Position numbers and translations under genes: made by a program
Source of the DNA: CAZUCD01 sp964618855
GTDB taxonomy: Bacteria > Sumerlaeota > Sumerlaeia > SLMS01 > JANRJK01
Length of the DNA stretch: 7,143 bases
NCBI GenBank assembly: GCA_964618855.1
Contig: CAZUCD010000176.1
Location: forward strand, 1 to 7,143
Direction: 5' to 3'
Notes under the pieces: generated by a model
Seen by the model: the letters and a program-made list of their open reading frames with translations, nothing else
What the model was told of the DNA's origin: nothing
Databases searched by the model: none
Shown here: positions 1 through 5,670 of the stretch, piece by piece
How the letters are laid out: every line of letters begins with the position of its first letter
Position numbering within the stretch: position 1 is the first letter of the stretch

Positions 1-1512
1 CGACGGCACGGCATCGACTCGAGGCAGGCGATCGATGCGCTGGATCCGCACTCCGACGCCCTGAGATCCGTTGGACGGATCAGGGAGGCCCATGCCGTGC
101 GCGCCGCGCTCCTGGATTCCCAGGTCCGCGCGCATCCCACGAACATGGCCATGCGCGCCGCGCTCCTTTCACAGCTCGCGGAGTCCGAACGCGACCTCGG
201 CAACTACGCAACCGCCCGACAGCAGGTCGACGAGTGCATCGTCCTCCTGCGCGAACAGTTGGCAACGCCCGAGGACATCCTGATGGGGATGGAAGTCCAG
301 CGCCTCAACCTGATCGTGGACACGGGGAACCTCAAGGAGGCCGAGGGCGAGGCCCGTGCCCTGATTCCCCGTCTCAGGCGCACATTCGGGGAGTCCCATC
401 CCGCGAGCACCCGATCCACCATGACCCTGTGCGAGATACTCCTCCAGACCGGCCGCCCCCAGGAGGCCGAGGGGATGCTCCGCCGGATCATCGACATTCG
501 CGCGCAGGACGGCCAGTACTCCGACGTCGGCATCCTCGAGCCGCTCATCTTCCTCTCAAGCGCGCTCTCCTACCAGAACAAGGACGAGGAGGCCGTCCAG
601 CGATACCGGCAGGCCATCGAGGTTTCCCGCCGACTGCGCGGACCAAACCACCCGAACACCCACGCCATCATGAACAACCTGGCCGCGCACCTTGGGTCCC
701 GCGAAAAGTGGCGCGAGTCCCTCGAGTTGCTGGCCGAGGTCGTCCCCGCCATCCAGCGCACCTACGGGGAAAACCACCCCAACATGGCGATCCTCTACAT
801 GAACCTGATGCCGTGCCTCGTGGACATCGGCGACTTCGAGCACGCCGAGTTGGCGGGCCGCATGAGCCTGTCGATCATCCGCAGTCGCCTTGGGGAGCGG
901 CACCAGTTCTTCGACCGAGCCATGAGCCGCCTTGCGCAGAACCACGGGCGGATGCTGCTCGACGGCGGGCACCCCCCGCTCGACTCGCAGGTCCCCGTGG
1001 CGCTCTACGCGATGCGCGCCACGCGCTGGCGCGAGACGGTCAGCCGGACCAACGCAAGGGAGGACATCCTATGGCCCACGCTCTCCGCAGCCGACGCGGC
1101 GCTCAGGCTCGACCCGCCGCGCGAGGACCTCGCCGGGCTCTTCGTCCGAAGGGCCTGCGCCATTACGCGGGCGGCCGAGTTCCCGGGCGAATCCCCGACG
1201 TCCCTGTACCTGCTGGCACCCCTTGCCCAGCGTGTCGGTGTGGACCCGCTCGCGGCGGAGTTCTCGCCCCCCGATGGCATCCTTGCCCCGACCGGGGGAC
1301 TCGCAGCCGACGTGCTGTTCCCCTGGCTGGACACCTTCGGCATGGTTCCGGACGACTCGGAGTTGGAGGGCCTCCCCACCCGCTTGGACGCCATCAACAC
1401 CGACGTTCATGAGGCTTGGGGAAAACTCGACGCGAGACTGGCAGAGTTGCGGCGCAGCATGCCGACGTCCCTTCCCCCCGGGGGACCGGCATCATACGTT
1501 CGCAAACCCTAG
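1..1512 (+). CDS. TPR-repeat protein, C-terminal part (5' end outside window)
   Basis: The reading frame is open from base 1 to the TAG at 1510-1512, giving 503 visible residues. The GTG at 97 is only an internal valine, so the gene begins upstream of the window. Residues about 45-320 are helical repeats of the kinesin-light-chain TPR type, with the motif G-x-x-HP before each helix pair and LG-type turns such as GNY, GRP and GDF. The marker histidines at 133, 217, 259 and 301 fall exactly 42 residues apart (two units between the first pair), which is the KLC-TPR period. The units at about 91 and 175 keep the spacing but have lost the histidine. Residues about 340-503 match nothing I recognise. 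Such repeats mediate protein-protein contacts; in many GC-rich bacteria, notably planctomycetes, they follow a Ser/Thr kinase domain. Whether one lies upstream here cannot be seen. The repeat class is confident; the function is unknown. Confidence 0.85.
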   Translation, partial: RRHGIDSRQAIDALDPHSDALRSVGRIREAHAVRAALLDSQVRAHPTNMAMRAALLSQLAESERDLGNYATARQQVDECIVLLREQLATPEDILMGMEVQRLNLIVDTGNLKEAEGEARALIPRLRRTFGESHPASTRSTMTLCEILLQTGRPQEAEGMLRRIIDIRAQDGQYSDVGILEPLIFLSSALSYQNKDEEAVQRYRQAIEVSRRLRGPNHPNTHAIMNNLAAHLGSREKWRESLELLAEVVPAIQRTYGENHPNMAILYMNLMPCLVDIGDFEHAELAGRMSLSIIRSRLGERHQFFDRAMSRLAQNHGRMLLDGGHPPLDSQVPVALYAMRATRWRETVSRTNAREDILWPTLSAADAALRLDPPREDLAGLFVRRACAITRAAEFPGESPTSLYLLAPLAQRVGVDPLAAEFSPPDGILAPTGGLAADVLFPWLDTFGMVPDDSELEGLPTRLDAINTDVHEAWGKLDARLAELRRSMPTSLPPGGPASYVRKP

Positions 1513-1573
1513 CCAGCCGGTGCGCAAAACTGCTTGAACCCGCCGGGGGGACCGGGGATTCTTCCCGCGATCA

Positions 1574-1583
1574 TAGGGGGAAG
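1574..1583 (+). promoter_or_regulatory. Ribosome binding site of the secreted Gly/Pro-rich protein
   Basis: The purine run TAGGGGGAAG lies just before the ATG at 1586. It is the clearest Shine-Dalgarno-like stretch in the window and supports that start, which also gives a clean signal peptide. Confidence 0.55.
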
Positions 1584-1585
1584 CC

Positions 1586-2646
1586 ATGCGCCAACGACTG
1601 ATTCTCGCGGCTTTGATTGCCTCCCTCGGCGCCATCGCCGGGGCGGAAAGAAGCTACTCGTTTCACCTGTTGAAGCCGGAGAGCGAGAAACTTCTCAACG
1701 AGAAGGCCGCCATCGCGTATGGAGCGGCACTCGAGTCGTACGACCGGGTCTCCCCGGACGACGTGGCGCGCAACCTTGCCAACGCCGCCGCGATGCAGCC
1801 CGAGTTTGTCGAGCTCCAGTTCAAGGCGCTCGACCACTGCATCGACCGTGCAGAGATCAACTACGGCCCGCTCTCGACTGAGTTCTACGACCTCTCCGAT
1901 ACCATCGTGAAGCGGGTCCTCGTGAATCCGCTCCTCCGTCAGGAGGAGCGCGAGCGCGCCCAGCGCATCGACAGCCAGATCAATGGCCGCCCCGCGTCAC
2001 CCGACCGCTCGGGCACGGCGGCTGCCCGGGACGGCGTCCTTGAACGCGACGAGGCGCGCCTGAAGACCGGACTCGAGTTGATGCTCCTGATCCAGACCAA
2101 CCGGCTCAGCGCCCGCGGCATGCGCCGCATCCAGATCCAGGGCCCGGGATCCCTCCCGACCGGAGCCGAGGGACAGAAGGAGACCGAAAAGGTCCTGATT
2201 GATCCCTACGCACTCCTTCCGGGTGAGCTTGCGCCGGGGCTTCCCGGCGTCGTCCAGGCGGCCGCCGCAGGCGGCGGTGGCCGTGGGGGGCCGCCTCCTG
2301 GTGGTGGCCTCAACCCGCTTGCGGGTGGCGCCGGCGCGAATCCNNNNNNNNNNNNNNNNNNNNNNNNNNNNNNNNNNNNNNNNNNNNNNNNNNNNNNNNN
2401 NNNNNNNNNNNNNNNNNNNNNNNNNNNNNNNNNNNNNNNNNNNGGCCGCCTCCTGGTGGTGGCCTCAACCCGCTTGCGGGTGGCGCCGGCGCGAATCCAT
2501 TCGGCGGCCCACCCTCGAACGACCCGTTCGCCGGCTCGCCCGCGCAGGGAGGGGCGTCCCCGTTCCCCCCGCCGTCCGAGTCCCAGGCCGCACCCACGCC
2601 GGCGCCCACGCCCTTCCCGGCAGGTCCCGCGCCCGGGTTCGAGTAA
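1586..2646 (+). CDS. Secreted protein of unknown function with Gly/Pro-rich C-terminal tail, interrupted by an assembly gap
   Basis: The ATG at 1586 follows a G-rich Shine-Dalgarno stretch. It opens a typical signal peptide: basic MRQR, a hydrophobic core, then a likely cleavage after AIAGA near residue 20. Residues about 30-200 are mostly charged and helical, with one cysteine (in DHCID), and belong to no family I recognise. From about residue 225 the chain becomes Ala/Gly/Pro-rich (GGGG, PPPGGG, NPLAGG). The 100-N gap begins after residue 252. Beyond it, the frame that matches the left flank continues as NPFGGPPSNDPFAGSP and a Pro/Ala tail ending APGFE, then TAA at 2644-2646. The printed gap length puts the two halves out of frame. 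Collapsing the duplicated 55 bases (155 bases removed) gives an intact 301-residue protein. An exported or periplasmic location is inferred from the signal peptide. The gene starts 73 bases after the TPR gene. Confidence 0.75.
2262..2277 (+). repeat. Short GC-only inverted repeat upstream of the gap
   Basis: CCGCCG and CGGCGG form a 6-bp perfect inverted repeat with a 4-base spacer, inside the Ala/Gly codons that open the low-complexity tail. It is probably a by-product of GCC/GGC codon runs. Together with the similar ACCCGC/GCGGGT hairpin inside the 55-base duplication, it may contribute to poor sequencing coverage here. Confidence 0.4.
2289..2343 (+). repeat. 55-base exact duplicate, left copy flanking the assembly gap
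   Basis: These 55 bases are identical to 2444-2498 and run right up to the first N. They encode the tail segment PPPGGGLNPLAGGAGAN in the frame of the gene starting at 1586. The copy contains the perfect hairpin ACCCGC-TT-GCGGGT. Identity starts at 2289 and stops at the gap edge, as expected of two contig ends sharing one k-mer. Confidence 0.95.
2344..2443. other. Assembly gap of exactly 100 N
   Basis: Exactly 100 undetermined bases are present, a conventional placeholder for a scaffold gap of unknown size. Both edges carry the same 55 bases, so the true distance may be an overlap (no missing sequence) or an unresolved number of tandem repeat units. Confidence 0.98.
2444..2498 (+). repeat. 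55-base exact duplicate, right copy flanking the assembly gap
   Basis: This is identical base for base to 2289-2343 and begins at the first base after the Ns. After it the sequence continues with unique bases (ATTCGGCGG...) that encode the rest of the Pro/Gly-rich tail. Removing either copy plus the Ns leaves one open frame from 1586 to 2646. Confidence 0.95.
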
Positions 2647-2653
2647 GGCCCGT

Positions 2654-2704
2654 CCTGCCGCCTGTGAAGACAACGCCGCCGCGCCCCGCGCGGCCTGCGG
2701 CAGG
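2654..2704 (+). promoter_or_regulatory. Nested inverted repeat covering the ribosome binding site of the polymerase gene
   Basis: CCTGCCGC (2654-2661) is perfectly complementary to GCGGCAGG (2697-2704). The 35-base spacer holds a second stem, GCCGCG/CGCGGC (2678-2683 / 2689-2694), with a 5-base loop. The right arm contains the only Shine-Dalgarno-like bases (GGCAGG) before the GTG at 2710, so folding would hide them. The structure lies wholly between two genes. It could act in translation control or as a stem without a U-tract behind the upstream gene. In GC-rich DNA some such repeats arise by chance, so a function is only suggested. Confidence 0.35.
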
Positions 2705-2709
2705 CTGAC

Positions 2710-4074
2710 GTGCTGCAGTTCCTCTTCGTCGTCTTCGTGGGGCTGTGCCTCCTGCTGCTCCTCCCAGGCATTCGCGACACGCGCCGCGTGTACGAATTCC
2801 CGTTCTTCATGGGCGTCACCTTCCTCGGGTTCATGGGGCCGCACATCTACGCGATCGTGCAGCGCAACGTCCCCATGCCGGAGGAGATCGCCGTCCGCGG
2901 GCTGACGATGACGTGCCTGTGCGTCTTCTGCTGCTGGGTCGGGTACAACATCCGGCCAAGCCCCATCGTCCTCTCCAAGCTCCAGTTCCCCACGAGCGAC
3001 CGCCGCCTCTTTCACGTCGGGGCCGCCTTTGCACTCGTCTCAACTTACTTTTTCGTGATGGTGCGCCTGCATCCCGGCGCCACCGGCTCGCAGTGGACCG
3101 GGAGCGTCCTGCGGTACCTCTTCTTCGTGGGCCTCTCCGCGCCGGCGCTTGCGATATGCCTCTACTTTGCCCTCCGGAAGCGTCGGCTCTCCACGCTCCT
3201 CTTCCTCGGGATCGCGGTCCTCGCGCCGCTCTATGCCGTCTACATCGGCCGCCGGGGCATCACGTTCCTGTTCCTTGTCACCATAGGCTTCGCGCTGTAC
3301 TACGTGAGGAACTTCCGACCGCCCCGGTGGGCGCTCGCGGCCCTGATCGTCGCGGGTCTCGTCCACCTGTTCGCCATCGGGGAGTACCGCCGCGTCGTCC
3401 ATTCCGGCAGGTTTGAGCTGTCCAGCCTGCTCGACATGAACATCGAGCGGAACCTCGAGCGCGCCGTCGGCAAGCGGAAGGCCAGCCTTTCCGAGACCGC
3501 CTATGGCTACTACATGCTCGACTCCGTGGCGGAACGGCAGAGCTACGAGTTTGGTGCGGCCTTCTGGAACATGCTCGTTGTCTTCTACGTCCCGGGCCAG
3601 ATCGTGGGCCACGACTTCAAGAAGCAGCTCCAGATCAACATCGGCCAGGGGGACTTCACCGACCTCTCGGAACGCCTCCGCGTGGATCTCAATACGGGCA
3701 CGACGCTCACCGGGATTTACAGCGCGTTCAAGCAGTTCGGCTACTTCGGCTGCCTGCTCTTTCTCGGCTACGGCATAGCCTACCGCCACCTTTGGGCCGC
3801 CGTCATGAACCGCCAGAACAAGGTGCTGATCGCCCTGTATCCCTCGATGATCATCTACGGCATGTACATTGTAACGCACCACGTCGCCTATGCGACCACG
3901 CAGTTTCTCTTCTACTCGACCTTTTGCATCATCGGATACGCCTACGCGAGGCGCGATCCCGGGCTTCCTCCGCGCCACGGCGCAACGACTCCCCTTGAGC
4001 GCCCCCCTTCGCGTCGCGAAGCTCGCACCATTCCCCTGCAGGAAGCGCCACCGCCGCCATGCCCGTCGACCTAG
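2710..4074 (+). CDS. Polytopic membrane protein resembling O-antigen / oligosaccharide repeat-unit polymerase (Wzy-like)
   Basis: This is a 454-residue protein with about eleven or twelve hydrophobic segments: roughly residues 1-19, 31-51, 64-80, 101-119, 134-155, 160-179, 183-199, 205-223, 281-298, 341-360, and a double span at 372-413. A 57-residue polar loop (224-280) divides the two halves. GRRG at 180-183, between two spans, resembles the Gly/Arg-rich motif often seen in Wzy-type polymerases. A late GIYSAFKQFGYFG segment resembles their C-terminal half. Such enzymes join lipid-linked oligosaccharide units at the periplasmic face of the inner membrane. The family call rests on topology and these short motifs, since Wzy proteins conserve little sequence; another multispan envelope protein is possible. 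The GTG start is chosen because GGCAGG lies 5 bases upstream and a later ATG (2809) would lose the first span. The Pro-rich cytosolic tail (414-454) overlaps nuoC. No glycosyltransferase or flippase gene is visible nearby. Confidence 0.62.
   Translation: MLQFLFVVFVGLCLLLLLPGIRDTRRVYEFPFFMGVTFLGFMGPHIYAIVQRNVPMPEEIAVRGLTMTCLCVFCCWVGYNIRPSPIVLSKLQFPTSDRRLFHVGAAFALVSTYFFVMVRLHPGATGSQWTGSVLRYLFFVGLSAPALAICLYFALRKRRLSTLLFLGIAVLAPLYAVYIGRRGITFLFLVTIGFALYYVRNFRPPRWALAALIVAGLVHLFAIGEYRRVVHSGRFELSSLLDMNIERNLERAVGKRKASLSETAYGYYMLDSVAERQSYEFGAAFWNMLVVFYVPGQIVGHDFKKQLQINIGQGDFTDLSERLRVDLNTGTTLTGIYSAFKQFGYFGCLLFLGYGIAYRHLWAAVMNRQNKVLIALYPSMIIYGMYIVTHHVAYATTQFLFYSTFCIIGYAYARRDPGLPPRHGATTPLERPPSRREARTIPLQEAPPPPCPST
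4040..4045 (+). promoter_or_regulatory. Probable ribosome binding site of nuoC
   Basis: AGGAAG lies inside the end of the polymerase gene, 13 bases before the ATG at 4059. The spacing is longer than ideal. It is the only purine-rich stretch near that start; coupling to translation of the upstream gene may assist. Confidence 0.35.
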
Positions 4075-4631
4075 AGAAGCTCCAGACACTGCTGCGCAAC
4101 AAGCTGAGCGAGAAGTTCGGCGAACAGCTCGAGTCCGTCACCACGGCGCACGGCGAGGTCACCGTGCAGGTCCACCGCGAGGCCATCGTGCCCGTCTGCA
4201 CCTTGCTGCGCGACGACCCGGACTTCCGCTTCGACCTGCTCTCCTACGCGACGGCCGTGGACATGTCCGCACTCGGCAGGACCCCGCGCTTCCAGATGGC
4301 CTACAACCTCTACTCGATCCCCCTGAAGCACCGCGTCCGCGTAAAGGCCGGCATTCCCGAGGAAGATCCCCGCATCGACACCGTCGAAGGGGTCTGGAAG
4401 ACCGCAAACTGGCTGGAGCGCGAGACCTTCGACATGTTTGGCATCATCTTCGAGGGCCACACCGACCTGCGGCGCATCCTCATGCCGGAGGACTGGATCG
4501 GGCACCCACTCCGCAAGGAGTTCCCGCTAGGTGGCGTGAAGAGCTTCTACTTCAAGCGCGACACGAACCCGCGCGCGGGTGAGCCCAAGGGTCTCGTCCC
4601 CCGCGTTCGCGAGCAGCTCGGCGACGTCTGA
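4059..4631 (+). CDS. nuoC: NADH-quinone oxidoreductase subunit C (30 kDa subunit family)
   Basis: This 190-residue protein spans the whole Complex1_30kDa family. The diagnostic C-terminal block is intact: W118, ERETFDMFG at 120-128, FEGH at 131-134, LRRILMPEDW at 137-146 and GHPLRKEFP at 148-156. NuoC is a peripheral-arm subunit of complex I that helps connect the quinone-reducing module to the membrane domain; it carries no cofactor. Length is ordinary for a stand-alone NuoC, with no NuoD fused on. The ATG overlaps the polymerase stop by 16 bases and the amidase starts 10 bases after the TGA, so translation is probably coupled. Oddly, nuoB is not upstream and nuoD is not downstream, which is the usual order. 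The rest of complex I must be elsewhere, or this is a second copy. A homologous subunit of a membrane-bound hydrogenase is less likely given the block's close fit to NuoC. Confidence 0.93.
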   Translation: MPVDLEKLQTLLRNKLSEKFGEQLESVTTAHGEVTVQVHREAIVPVCTLLRDDPDFRFDLLSYATAVDMSALGRTPRFQMAYNLYSIPLKHRVRVKAGIPEEDPRIDTVEGVWKTANWLERETFDMFGIIFEGHTDLRRILMPEDWIGHPLRKEFPLGGVKSFYFKRDTNPRAGEPKGLVPRVREQLGDV

Positions 4632-4641
4632 GCCGCCACGC

Positions 4642-4701
4642 GTGCGGCGCATCCTGGCGGCACTGCTGGTCGTCCTGGCGGGGACTATGCTCCCCGGCTG
4701 C
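4642..4701 (+). other. Lipoprotein signal peptide coding segment of the amidase
   Basis: Codons 1-20 encode VRR, then the hydrophobic ILAALLVVLAGTM, then LPGC. This is a standard signal peptidase II site with the modified Cys as residue 20. It is the main reason for choosing the GTG at 4642 as start. Confidence 0.75.
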
Positions 4702-5649
4702 GCACGCACACCCGCCCCCGCCGGCGTAGGGCAGCCCGAACCACACTTCGACAACCCCCGGGCGCAGTTCCTCCGCGGCCTCCGCATCTGTCTGGACCCC
4801 GGGCATGGCGGCGACGTGGGGGAGCACTTTGAGCGCACGCGCTACAAACGCGGTCCCACCGGCCTGCGGGAGGCCGACGCCAACATGCGCACGGCGCTGG
4901 CCCTGGCCGACGCGCTCCGCTCCGCCGGCGCCGAGGTGCTTCTCACGCGCGACGGCGACACAAGCGTCTCGCTCGAACAACGCGCCGCCATCGCAAACGA
5001 GTGGCCCGCGGACATCTTCCTCAGCATCCACCACAACGCCGCCTCCTCCCCGAGGACGAACTACTCCAGCGTCTGGTACCACGGTGACGGTTCGGCCTTC
5101 CCCGCCTCGCTCGACATTGCGCGCGCCCTGTCGGACGGGCTTGCCCGCGGCCTGCGCCTCGATCCCAAGCCGTCCGGCATCTACTCCGATTTGTTGATCT
5201 ACGGGACGGGATTCGCGGTGCTCCGCCATTGCCGCATGCCCGCCGTGCTGGCCGAGTGCAGCTTCTTTACGAACCCGGCTGAGGAGGAGCGCCTCCGCGA
5301 TCCCGCGCACAATGCCCGCGTCGCTGCCGCGCTCTTCGACGGCCTGTGCGACTGGGCCGCCAACGGCGTCCCGCGCTGGAAACTCAAGGTCGTCGGCCGC
5401 GGCGAGGTTGTGGTCGTCCTCTCCGACGGCATGAAGGAGGGCTGGGGGAGCGACCGGCTGCGTGTGCGCGAGGATTCGATCCGGGTCACCTTGGATGGCC
5501 TGCCCGTCGGGGGATGGAGCCTGGCGGGGTTCGAGCTCACGGTCACGCGGCCGGAGGGCGACGGCCACCTGCTGGACATCCGGCTTCAAAACCGCGCGGG
5601 GAACGCAAGCGTGACCCCCCCGCAGAGCCTCGAGCCTCCACGCAGGTGA
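4642..5649 (+). CDS. Lipoprotein N-acetylmuramoyl-L-alanine amidase (Amidase_3 family)
   Basis: This zinc amidase cleaves the bond between MurNAc and the peptide stem of peptidoglycan. The GTG at 4642 is preferred over the in-frame GTG at 4579 (inside nuoC) because it begins a lipoprotein signal: Arg-Arg, a Leu/Val/Ala core, then the lipobox LPGC with Cys20. The resulting 335-residue protein has the Amidase_3 domain at about 49-240. It shows DPGHGG (52-57, zinc ligand His55), Glu77 in GLREA as the probable second ligand, SIHHNA (128-133, zinc ligand His130) and the catalytic Glu205 in LAECSFFTNP. All key residues are present, so it should be active. Residues about 245-325 (WKLKVV...GWSLAGFELTV) look like a small beta-sandwich of unknown role; I see no SPOR, AMIN or LysM domain. 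Ala at position +2 after the cysteine would, by proteobacterial Lol rules, favour the outer membrane. No clear Shine-Dalgarno precedes the start; coupling to nuoC is likely. Confidence 0.92.
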   Translation: MRRILAALLVVLAGTMLPGCARTPAPAGVGQPEPHFDNPRAQFLRGLRICLDPGHGGDVGEHFERTRYKRGPTGLREADANMRTALALADALRSAGAEVLLTRDGDTSVSLEQRAAIANEWPADIFLSIHHNAASSPRTNYSSVWYHGDGSAFPASLDIARALSDGLARGLRLDPKPSGIYSDLLIYGTGFAVLRHCRMPAVLAECSFFTNPAEEERLRDPAHNARVAAALFDGLCDWAANGVPRWKLKVVGRGEVVVVLSDGMKEGWGSDRLRVREDSIRVTLDGLPVGGWSLAGFELTVTRPEGDGHLLDIRLQNRAGNASVTPPQSLEPPRR

Positions 5650-5668
5650 GCCGGTGGGCGCCCTGCGT
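5640..5668. terminator. Weak inverted repeat across the convergent amidase/lepA junction
   Basis: ACGCAGG (5640-5646) and CCTGCGT (5662-5668) are perfectly complementary with a 15-base spacer that contains the amidase stop and most of the 21-base intergenic space. GGGCGCCC inside the spacer is a further short palindrome. A bidirectional terminator is expected between convergent genes. However, no T-tract follows on either strand and the stem is only 7 bp, so this is a candidate at best. Confidence 0.25.
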
Positions 5669-5670
5669 CG

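Noticed and set aside
97..1512. Gene start at the GTG at 97.
   Set aside because: The frame is open to base 1 and the upstream residues (ALRSVGRIREAHAV) continue the same helical pattern, so this is an internal codon.
1480..1555. Direct repeat GGGGGACCGG at 1480-1489 and 1546-1555, the first preceded by a CCCCC/GGGGG palindrome.
   Set aside because: Two 10-base GC-rich copies, one inside the TPR gene, with no further shared context; probably chance. No T-tract makes a terminator unlikely.
1534..1562. Possible promoter TTGAAC - 17 bases - GATTCT before the secreted protein gene.
   Set aside because: The -10 box matches only 3 of 6 consensus positions and the -35 only 4 of 6, which is not better than chance for this length.
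2496..2646. Recurring NPF, DPF, SPF and TPF tripeptides in the tail, which resemble eukaryotic adaptor-binding motifs.
   Set aside because: The spacing is irregular and the region is low-complexity Pro/Gly sequence in a bacterial exported protein, so the resemblance is most likely composition.
1586..2905. One long reading frame from 1586 through the Ns to 2905.
   Set aside because: It depends on the arbitrary gap length of 100. After the gap it turns Arg/Ser-rich and runs into the membrane protein gene, whereas the frame matching the left flank ends at 2646.
4579..4641. Amidase start at the GTG at 4579.
   Set aside because: It would overlap nuoC by 53 bases and add a polar leader in front of a perfect lipoprotein signal that starts at 4642.
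2206..5589. Long open frames on the - strand opposite the polymerase, nuoC and amidase genes (within 2206-3015, 3040-4089 and 4552-5589).
   Set aside because: GC-rich coding DNA gives long antisense frames. Their translations are low in hydrophobic structure, show no family motifs, and one crosses the Ns.
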